13,399 nt of DNA from positions 1 to 13,399 of the forward strand of contig CAISDR010000429.1 of assembly GCA_903884125.1 (NCBI GenBank), written 5' to 3'. The notes under the pieces are model-generated. The model ran no database searches, had not been told where the DNA came from, and saw nothing but the letters and a program-made list of their open reading frames with translations. Position 1 is the stretch's first letter. Each line of letters begins with the position of its first letter. The DNA comes from an uncultured bacterium (GTDB lineage: Bacteria; Pseudomonadota; Alphaproteobacteria; CAISDR01). Shown piece after piece: positions 1-5,520 of this stretch. A program made the translations under genes and the position numbers.

Positions 1-1
1 C

Positions 2-511
2 ATCACGGTGCGCACCACAGCGTTCAAGGCCGCCGGTGGCGGCGGGTCAGCCGCGATCGTGGATACAGCCGCTGCCAGCGATCCGGGTCTTTCGACCTTT
101 GTCGGTGCCGAATTGCAGAAATCTGCCCGCCCCGAACTGACCAGTGCCAAGATCATCATTTCCGGTGGTCGCGGCATGCAGTCGGGGGATAATTTCCACA
201 TGCTGGAAAAAGTGGCCGACCTGCTGGGGGCTGCTGTCGGTGCCAGCCGCGCAGCGGTTGATGCGGGCTTTGTGCCCAATGATTATCAGGTGGGCCAGAC
301 CGGCAAGGTCGTGGCCCCCGAGCTTTATATCGCAGTCGGGATTTCCGGTGCCATCCAGCATCTGGCAGGTATGAAGGATTCCAAGGTGATCGTTGCGATC
401 AACAAGGATGAAGAAGCCCCGATATTCCAAGTGGCAGATTTCGGCCTGGTAGCGGACCTGTTCAAGGCCGTTCCAGAATTGGAGGCCGAAATTGCGAACC
501 TTCCGCGCTGA
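2..511 (+). CDS. etfA: Electron transfer flavoprotein alpha subunit, C-terminal part (5' end outside window)
   Basis: The visible 169 residues are the C-terminal FAD-binding half of EtfA, which with EtfB carries electrons from acyl-CoA dehydrogenases to ETF:ubiquinone oxidoreductase. The family signature is almost unbroken: SGGRGMQSGDNF (FAD-contacting Arg and Ser), then VGQTGKVVAPELYIAVGISG, then GAIQHLAGMKDSK and IVAINKDEEAPIFQVADFG. The frame is open to the left edge (ITVRTTAF at the start), so the gene continues upstream; whole EtfA proteins are about 310 residues. The GTG at position 8 is an internal valine, not a start. The TGA at 509-511 is followed 28 bases later by the 3-hydroxyacyl-CoA dehydrogenase gene, a common etfBA-hbd arrangement, so cotranscription is likely. 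EtfB would be expected just upstream. Confidence 0.96.
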   Translation: MTVRTTAFKAAGGGGSAAIVDTAAASDPGLSTFVGAELQKSARPELTSAKIIISGGRGMQSGDNFHMLEKVADLLGAAVGASRAAVDAGFVPNDYQVGQTGKVVAPELYIAVGISGAIQHLAGMKDSKVIVAINKDEEAPIFQVADFGLVADLFKAVPELEAEIANLPR

Positions 512-539
512 TCGAGCAGGACGGGAGGCAGTGGCAGCA

Positions 540-1415
540 ATGCAGCTTTCCAAAATAGGCGTCATCGGCGCAGGCCAGATGGGCACGGGCATCGCCCATG
601 TCTGTTCGCTGTCGGGCTATGATGTGGTGTTGATGGATGCGGACAAGTCGAAACTGCCGCTGGCTATCGATGGCATACGCGCCAATATGAGCCGGCAGGT
701 GGTGCGTGGAAAAATCTCGGAAGAGACCATGCAGACCGCCGTCGGCCGCATTCATCCTGTCGACAGCCTTGAAGGGCTGGCCAGCGTTGATCTGGCGATT
801 GAAGCCGCGACCGAGAATGAGGAAATCAAACGCCGCATTTTTGTCGAGCTTTGTCCGCATCTGCGTGATGATGCCCTGATTGCCACAAATACTTCCTCCA
901 TATCGATTACCCGGCTGGCCGCTTCCACGGACCGGCCGGAACGGTTTATGGGACTGCATTTCATGAACCCGGTGCCGGTGATGGCACTGGTGGAACTTAT
1001 CCGCGGTATCGCAACGGATGAAGAAACATTCACAACAGTTCGCGAATTCGCACTGAAGCTGGGCAAGACCACCGCCAATTCCGAAGATTTCCCTGCGTTC
1101 ATCGTCAACCGCATTCTGCTGCCGATGATCAATGAAGCGGTCTACACGCTTTATGAAGGTGTGGGCTCGGTCGAGGCGATTGATACAGCCATGCGCCTTG
1201 GTGCCAATCATCCCATGGGGCCGCTGCAACTGGCGGATTTCATCGGTCTGGATACCTGCCTGTCGATCATGCATGTGCTGTATGAAGGACTGGCCGATTC
1301 CAAATATCGGCCCTGCCCGCTTCTGGTGAAATATGTGGAAGCCGGATGGCTGGGCCGCAAGGCACGTCGCGGTTTTTACGATTACCGGGGCGATGTACCA
1401 GTTCCCACGCGCTAG
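540..1415 (+). CDS. hbd: 3-hydroxybutyryl-CoA dehydrogenase (NAD(P)-dependent 3-hydroxyacyl-CoA dehydrogenase)
   Basis: This 291-residue protein interconverts 3-hydroxyacyl-CoA and 3-oxoacyl-CoA, probably on C4 substrates, in the cytoplasm. The N-terminal Rossmann fold shows GAGQMG at residues 10-15 and an acidic residue at the end of beta-2 (LMDAD). The catalytic set of the family is present: Ser119 in TNTSS, His140 and Asn143 in GLHFMNPVPVM, Glu152 in VELI, and Asn190 in FPAFIVNR. The C-terminal helical domain carries ANHPMGPLQLADFIGLD and ends at the usual GRKARRGFYDY. The length fits single-domain Hbd/PaaH rather than fused FadB. The frame is open further upstream, but ATG 540 gives the canonical N-terminus and has GGGAGG at 523-528, 11 bases away. 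Substrate chain length cannot be read from the sequence. Its position behind etfA suggests a shared acyl-CoA oxidation or acetoacetyl-CoA reduction operon. Confidence 0.93.
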   Translation: MQLSKIGVIGAGQMGTGIAHVCSLSGYDVVLMDADKSKLPLAIDGIRANMSRQVVRGKISEETMQTAVGRIHPVDSLEGLASVDLAIEAATENEEIKRRIFVELCPHLRDDALIATNTSSISITRLAASTDRPERFMGLHFMNPVPVMALVELIRGIATDEETFTTVREFALKLGKTTANSEDFPAFIVNRILLPMINEAVYTLYEGVGSVEAIDTAMRLGANHPMGPLQLADFIGLDTCLSIMHVLYEGLADSKYRPCPLLVKYVEAGWLGRKARRGFYDYRGDVPVPTR

Positions 1416-1444
1416 TCAGGACGGTTGATCCGAACAGGGAATCT

Positions 1445-1503
1445 GCCCGTATTATGGCTGGTGCTTTTCACGCATTTCCGGCCTTGCATACGGGCCTTTT
1501 CTT
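1445..1503 (+). terminator. Long hairpin with T-rich tail between hbd and mcd (intrinsic terminator or attenuator)
   Basis: GCCCGTAT at 1445-1452 pairs perfectly with ATACGGGC at 1488-1495. Inside it GGCTGG (1456-1461) pairs with CCGGCC (1478-1483) through one G-U pair, and TGC/GCA can extend the inner stem. The hairpin is followed by CTTTTCTTT. This is seen directly. The T tract is interrupted by C, so efficiency is uncertain. The tail ends only 12 bases before the mcd ATG, which leaves little room for a separate mcd promoter. Confidence 0.6.
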
Positions 1504-1515
1504 TGGACGGGTATT

Positions 1516-3210
1516 ATGAGTGCTGCGCAGCTTCGGCCCCAATCAGGCCATGATGATGGAACTGCAATTGCTGATCCGGCGGCATTGGCGCGTAGTTGCC
1601 TGCCTGCCATCAAGGCACTTGTAACCGCAGCCACCAATGCGGTGCGCCAGCGCGTTTCAAAAAATGGTGCGGTTTCGGCAGATGCCATCGAACAGGATCA
1701 GGGTGCTGCCCATGGTCTGGCATGGATTGCAACCTATGGCATGGCGCTGGAGGAACTATCGGCATGGGCTGACCGACTGGCTGCAGAAGGGCAGTTTGGC
1801 CGCATCGAACAGCTGATTGTGCAGATCGGTTTTGGCGAATATCTGGATCAGCTGGCAAGTGGCGTGCCCATGAGTCAGCTTGAAATCGTCCGCCCGCGCG
1901 ATCTTGGCCTGACCCAGTCTGACGTTGATGCGTTTTTGACTGCACATGTGCGAAGCATGATCGCTGGCGGCAACACGCCCAACGCGCGTGCCGAACTGGC
2001 GGCGCTGGTCGCCGACGGCGGGGCAGCGGCCCATTTCGGCAATATGGGCCTGGACGAAACCCTGACCATGGTGCGTGACACGTTCCGTAAATTCGCGGAG
2101 GCCAGGGTTTTACCCTTTGCCCATGAATGGCACCTGAAAGATCAGCTGATCCCGCTGTCGGTCATCGAGGAAATGGCTGAACTTGGTGTGTTCGGTCTGA
2201 CCATTCCCGAAAATCTGGGTGGTCATGGTCTGGGCAAGGTTGCCATGTGCGTGGTGTCCGAAGAATTATCACGCGCCTATATCGGGGTTGGATCATTGGG
2301 CACGCGGTCGGAAATCGCCGCTGAACTGATCATGACCGGCGGCACCGACGATCAGAAGGCGCACTGGCTGCCCAAGATCGCATCGGGCGAAATTCTGCCG
2401 ACCGCTGTTTTCACAGAACCAAATACCGGGTCTGATCTGGCATCATTGCGTACCCGTGCCGTGCGCGAGGGCGATCACTGGTCGGTTACCGGTAACAAAA
2501 CCTGGATCACACACGCAGCGCGTGCCGATGTGATGACCCTGCTGGTGCGCACTGATCCCAATGCGCCGGGATATAAGGGCCTGTCCATGTTCCTGGCGGA
2601 AAAGCCACGCGGTGATGCCACCAACCCCTTCCCGGCCGAGGGCATGACCGGTGGCGAGATCGAGGTTCTCGGCTATCGCGGCATGAAGGAATATGAAATC
2701 GGCTTTGACGGTTTCAGAGTCAGCCATGCAAATCTGCTGGGCCAGAAAGAAGGCCAGGGGTTCAAGCAATTAATGGCGACATTTGAAAGTGCGCGCATCC
2801 AGACCGCAGCGCGTGCGGTGGGTGTGGCGCAAAGTGCTTTGGATCTGGGCCTGAAATATGCCCGCGAGCGCGTTCAGTTCAGCCGCCCAATCTATGAGTT
2901 TCCCCGCGTGTTTTCGAAGATCGCCATGATGGTGGTCGAAGTGATGATCGCCCGCCAGATCACATTTTTTGCTGCCCGCGAAAAAGATGCCGGACGCCGC
3001 TGCGACCTTGAAGCGGGCATGGCAAAGTTGCTGGGTGCACGTGTTGCCTGGGCTGCCGCCGACAATGCGCTGCAAATTCATGGTGGCAATGGTTTCGCGC
3101 TGGAATATCCGGTCAGCCGGGTATTATGCGATGCGCGCATCCTGAACATCTTTGAAGGCGCTGCCGAAATTCAGGCGCAGGTGATCGCCCGTCGTCTTTT
3201 GGAAAGCTAG
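1516..3210 (+). CDS. mcd: Acyl-CoA dehydrogenase with N-terminal extension, probably (2S)-methylsuccinyl-CoA dehydrogenase
   Basis: This 564-residue flavoprotein is much longer than ordinary acyl-CoA dehydrogenases (about 380). Residues 1 to about 170 form an extension containing HGLAWIATY, FGRIEQLIVQIGFGEYLDQL and VPMSQLEIVRPRDLG, which I recognise from memory as typical of methylsuccinyl-CoA dehydrogenase, the enzyme giving mesaconyl-CoA in the ethylmalonyl-CoA pathway of acetate assimilation. The rest is a complete catalytic fold: FAD/substrate motif TAVFTEPNTGSDL at 296-308, the signature QIHGGNGFALEYPVSR near the end, and the probable catalytic base Glu547 in ILNIFEGAAEIQ. ATG 1516 has a modest GGACGG at 1505-1510. 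Electrons would go to EtfAB, encoded upstream. No other ethylmalonyl-CoA gene (ccr, ecm, mch) is in view, so the substrate assignment is inference; a different branched or short acyl-CoA is possible. Confidence 0.82.
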   Translation: MSAAQLRPQSGHDDGTAIADPAALARSCLPAIKALVTAATNAVRQRVSKNGAVSADAIEQDQGAAHGLAWIATYGMALEELSAWADRLAAEGQFGRIEQLIVQIGFGEYLDQLASGVPMSQLEIVRPRDLGLTQSDVDAFLTAHVRSMIAGGNTPNARAELAALVADGGAAAHFGNMGLDETLTMVRDTFRKFAEARVLPFAHEWHLKDQLIPLSVIEEMAELGVFGLTIPENLGGHGLGKVAMCVVSEELSRAYIGVGSLGTRSEIAAELIMTGGTDDQKAHWLPKIASGEILPTAVFTEPNTGSDLASLRTRAVREGDHWSVTGNKTWITHAARADVMTLLVRTDPNAPGYKGLSMFLAEKPRGDATNPFPAEGMTGGEIEVLGYRGMKEYEIGFDGFRVSHANLLGQKEGQGFKQLMATFESARIQTAARAVGVAQSALDLGLKYARERVQFSRPIYEFPRVFSKIAMMVVEVMIARQITFFAAREKDAGRRCDLEAGMAKLLGARVAWAAADNALQIHGGNGFALEYPVSRVLCDARILNIFEGAAEIQAQVIARRLLES

Positions 3211-3213
3211 GCT

Positions 3214-3801
3214 TTGCGGATCATTGCCGGACGTTTTCGCGGCAAGCAATTGGCAACGCCGGTTGACCAGCGCGTGCGTCCGACCGGCGACCGGGTGCGC
3301 GAGTCCGTGTTCAATATTCTGGGCCATGGCGATTTTGGCCGGGTGGGTCCGGCATTGCCCATTGGCGCGCGCGTGCTGGACCTGTTCGCAGGCACCGGTG
3401 CGCTGGGACTGGAGGCATTATCACGCGGTGCGCTGAATGTTGCCTTTGTGGATGATCATCCCGAAAGCCGCGCGCTGATCCGCCGCAATATCGATGCCTT
3501 GCAGGCCACCGGGGTCACGCGCATCATGCGTCGGGATGCTACCGATCTGGGGCCGATCCCTGCGGGCAATCAGGCAGGCGGTCCGTTCGACCTGGTCTTT
3601 CTGGACCCGCCTTATGGCCGCGATCTTATTGCGCCTGCACTGGAAGGGGCCATGGCGGGTGGCTGGATTGCACCAGGTGCCGTGATCATAGCCGAAATGG
3701 AACCAAGCGCCGTCATCCCTGCCATAGCCGGCATTGAACCGGTCCAGAGCCGGGACTATGGCGAGACGCGAGTGATGTTTTTCAAAACGCTGGATGCCTG
3801 A
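3214..3801 (+). CDS. rsmD: 16S rRNA (guanine-966-N2)-methyltransferase RsmD, TTG start
   Basis: RsmD uses S-adenosylmethionine to methylate G966 of 16S rRNA in the small ribosomal subunit. The 195-residue protein shows the family N-terminus MRIIAGRFRGKQL, the conserved VRPTGDRVRESVFNIL (22-36), the SAM-binding loop DLFAGTGALGLEALSRGA from residue 56, and the catalytic DPPY at 131-134 in LVFLDPPYG. Because the family almost always begins MRIIAG, the start is the TTG at 3214; there is no ATG or GTG nearby that would give this N-terminus. GGAAAG at 3201-3206, inside the end of mcd, can serve as Shine-Dalgarno. The gene begins 3 bases after the mcd stop, so translational coupling is likely. Its link to mcd is probably positional, not functional. 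Confidence 0.94.
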   Translation: MRIIAGRFRGKQLATPVDQRVRPTGDRVRESVFNILGHGDFGRVGPALPIGARVLDLFAGTGALGLEALSRGALNVAFVDDHPESRALIRRNIDALQATGVTRIMRRDATDLGPIPAGNQAGGPFDLVFLDPPYGRDLIAPALEGAMAGGWIAPGAVIIAEMEPSAVIPAIAGIEPVQSRDYGETRVMFFKTLDA

Positions 3802-3827
3802 TCCGGCTAACAGACAAAGCGCAGGTC

Positions 3828-5099
3828 ATGACACAGACCACAGAGACTGAAATCCCCACCAGCCGCCACGCACCGATTGTGATTGCCGGTGGCGGTCTGG
3901 TCGGCATGACGCTGGCCATAGCGCTGGCGGCCGAGCGGCTTGATGTGGTCGTGGTTGAGGCGGTGCCGTTTGATATAACAACCGCACCTGAATTTGATGG
4001 CCGGGTATCAGCGATTTCCGCGTCTTCAGTCCGGCTGTTCAGGGCGCTTGGTCTGTGGGATGACCTTGCGCCACATGCCCAGCCGATCAACGACATTCTG
4101 GTCTCTGATGGCAGGCCGGGCGAAGCTCCCTCGCCCATGACCCTTCATTTCGATCCGCGGGCGCTCAATATAGATGGTCAGCCGGTTGAACCGCTGGGGC
4201 ATCTGATCGAAAACCGCCATATGCGTCAGGCACTGATAGAAGCTACGCAGCAACTGCCACATATAAAAATCATGGCACCGGCCAGTGTCACGGGCATTGA
4301 TCAGGGCGCGGCATCCGTTGCGGTGATGATCAGGGATCAGCCACCCATCCAGGCCGAACTGGTTATTGCCGCTGATGGCAAACAATCCCCCCTGCGCAAG
4401 GCGGCGGGTATTCGCACCATCGGCTGGAACTATAAACAAAGTGCAATTGTCACCACAGTTGAACATGAAATGCCCCATCATGGCATGGCGCATGAATTGT
4501 TCCTGCCGTCCGGACCGTTTGCGATCCTGCCGATGGTTGGAAACCGGTCATCGATTGTATGGACAGAAACCGGCGATCTTGCACCCCGGTTCATGAAATT
4601 GCCGGACGCGGATTTTGCCCATGAGCTGACCCGGCGCTTTGGTGCCCATTGGGGCAGGGTTGCCCCCGTTGGGCCGCGCTGGTGTTATCCATTGGGGCTG
4701 CAATTGGCGCGTGGCTATGTTCTGCCACGGCTTGCCCTGATCGGCGATGCAGCCCATGCCATTCACCCCATTGCTGGTCAGGGATTCAACCTGGGCCTGC
4801 GCGATGTGGCCGCGCTGGCCCAGGTGCTCATTGAAGGGGCCAGGCTTGGCCGTGACCTTGGCGATGTGCATCTGCTGAAAACTTACGAACGCTGGCGGCG
4901 GGCGGATAATGTGACGCTGGCGGCAGCAACCGACGGACTGGTACGTCTGTTTTCAACCGACCTCGCCCCGGTCCGTCTGATGCGCGATATGGGACTGGGA
5001 CTGGTCGCGCAGATCGCGCCCCTGAAAAATCTTTTCATGCGCCATGCCATGGGCGATGTGGGGGCAAAACCAAAATTGCTGGATGGTCTGCCGGTCTGA
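3828..5099 (+). CDS. FAD-dependent ubiquinone-biosynthesis hydroxylase (UbiH/UbiF/UbiL/COQ6 family)
   Basis: This 423-residue protein belongs to the class A flavin monooxygenases that hydroxylate the aromatic ring of ubiquinone precursors. It has all three family fingerprints: the dinucleotide-binding GGGLVG at 21-26 followed by a beta-alpha-beta with VVVVEA, the DG motif around Asp183-Gly184 (VIAADGKQSPLRKAAG), and the GD motif at 306-310 in LIGDAAHAIHPIAGQGFNLG. DGRVSAISASSVRLF near residue 60 is also typical of the ubiquinone branch. Which ring carbon (C1, C5 or C6) it modifies cannot be told from sequence alone, because alphaproteobacteria use UbiH, UbiM and UbiL variants with differing regioselectivity. 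ATG 3828 follows rsmD by 26 bases with only a weak AGG as ribosome site. Ubiquinone also accepts ETF electrons, but I infer no direct regulatory link. Confidence 0.9.
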   Translation: MTQTTETEIPTSRHAPIVIAGGGLVGMTLAIALAAERLDVVVVEAVPFDITTAPEFDGRVSAISASSVRLFRALGLWDDLAPHAQPINDILVSDGRPGEAPSPMTLHFDPRALNIDGQPVEPLGHLIENRHMRQALIEATQQLPHIKIMAPASVTGIDQGAASVAVMIRDQPPIQAELVIAADGKQSPLRKAAGIRTIGWNYKQSAIVTTVEHEMPHHGMAHELFLPSGPFAILPMVGNRSSIVWTETGDLAPRFMKLPDADFAHELTRRFGAHWGRVAPVGPRWCYPLGLQLARGYVLPRLALIGDAAHAIHPIAGQGFNLGLRDVAALAQVLIEGARLGRDLGDVHLLKTYERWRRADNVTLAAATDGLVRLFSTDLAPVRLMRDMGLGLVAQIAPLKNLFMRHAMGDVGAKPKLLDGLPV

Positions 5100-5112
5100 G
5101 ATTTCTTTTATA

Positions 5113-5220
5113 GGCAAATATTGCCGATACGAAATCTTGGGGGCGCAAATATTTGCTCCACGATATCGGCCATGTTCATGGTGATTCGATCCTGATTCGT
5201 CAGTGATTCGTTCTAATTTA
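5113..5220 (+). repeat. Direct repeat, copy 1, ending in a phased TGATTCG array
   Basis: This segment aligns along its whole length with 8304-8413 in the same orientation. A 35-base stretch (5180-5214 against 8373-8407, apart from the final register) is essentially identical, and the left half is diverged but alignable with one or two small indels. It opens with the near-palindrome GGCAAATATTGCC (5113-5125), contains the perfect 12-base palindrome GCAAATATTTGC (5145-5156), and ends with TGATTCG at 5182, 5193 and 5204 plus TAATTTA at 5214. GCCGATA (5123-5129) and TATCGGC (5164-5170) form a 7-base inverted repeat that would enclose the palindrome. No transposase or reading frame is associated with it. 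Confidence 0.93.
5182..5220 (+). promoter_or_regulatory. Helically phased heptamer array (copy 1)
   Basis: Three exact TGATTCG heptamers begin at 5182, 5193 and 5204, a spacing of 11 bases, followed by the degenerate TAATTTA at 5214 (10 bases on). An 11-base period puts each unit on the same face of the helix, as for a cooperatively binding protein. The array is directly visible; a binding role is inference, and no cognate protein is known to me. Confidence 0.5.
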
Positions 5221-5508
5221 CTTGAAACCTGTTGCATGGCGAAAAATTGCGGTCAGCTCTCGCCACACTACCAGATATGGTTTCCTTGACTGAACCAGAT
5301 GAATTCTGTGTCACCACATCATCCGGGCATCGACCTATGTGCGATCGCGGCTATGACCTGCCTTATCCAGAGCACCTACTTTCAGTACGGAAATAAAAAA
5401 TCTCTGATTTATTTCAGCAGTGGAAAAATAAATTTGTGATGATTCTGCATATCATTGCTGATATTTCTAAAATTATCCGGACCTTGGTATTCAAAATTGT
5501 TCAGACCC

Positions 5509-5512
5509 AGGA
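5509..5512 (+). promoter_or_regulatory. Ribosome binding site of the secreted-protein gene
   Basis: AGGA followed by AAA lies 8 bases before ATG 5521 in an A-rich context. It supports 5521 as the start, since later in-frame starts would cut into the signal peptide. Confidence 0.6.
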
Positions 5513-5520
5513 AAATATAG

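Larger units (their letters stand above)
5100..5520. other. Intergenic region between the ubi hydroxylase gene and the secreted-protein gene
   Basis: These 421 bases hold no convincing gene. The left quarter is repeat copy 1. The right part, from about 5380, is visibly A+T-rich compared with the rest of the window and includes the inverted repeat GAAATAAA (5390-5397) / TTTATTTC (5408-5415). No clean -35/-10 pair could be chosen by eye, although this A+T-rich stretch is the natural place for the promoter of the following gene. A single GCGATCGC palindrome at about 5341 has no evident meaning. Confidence 0.7.

Noticed and set aside
47..592. 181-codon open frame on the - strand opposite etfA
   Set aside because: It mirrors the strongly conserved EtfA coding sequence and has no domain or plausible start context of its own.
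462..1274. 270-codon open frame on the - strand opposite hbd
   Set aside because: It lies antisense to a gene with all catalytic residues; its translation is His/Gln/Arg-rich and has no recognisable motif.
5182..5220. CRISPR array from the regular TGATTCG repeats
   Set aside because: Units are 7 bases with 4-base spacers that are identical in the two copies; far too small for a CRISPR, and there are no cas genes.
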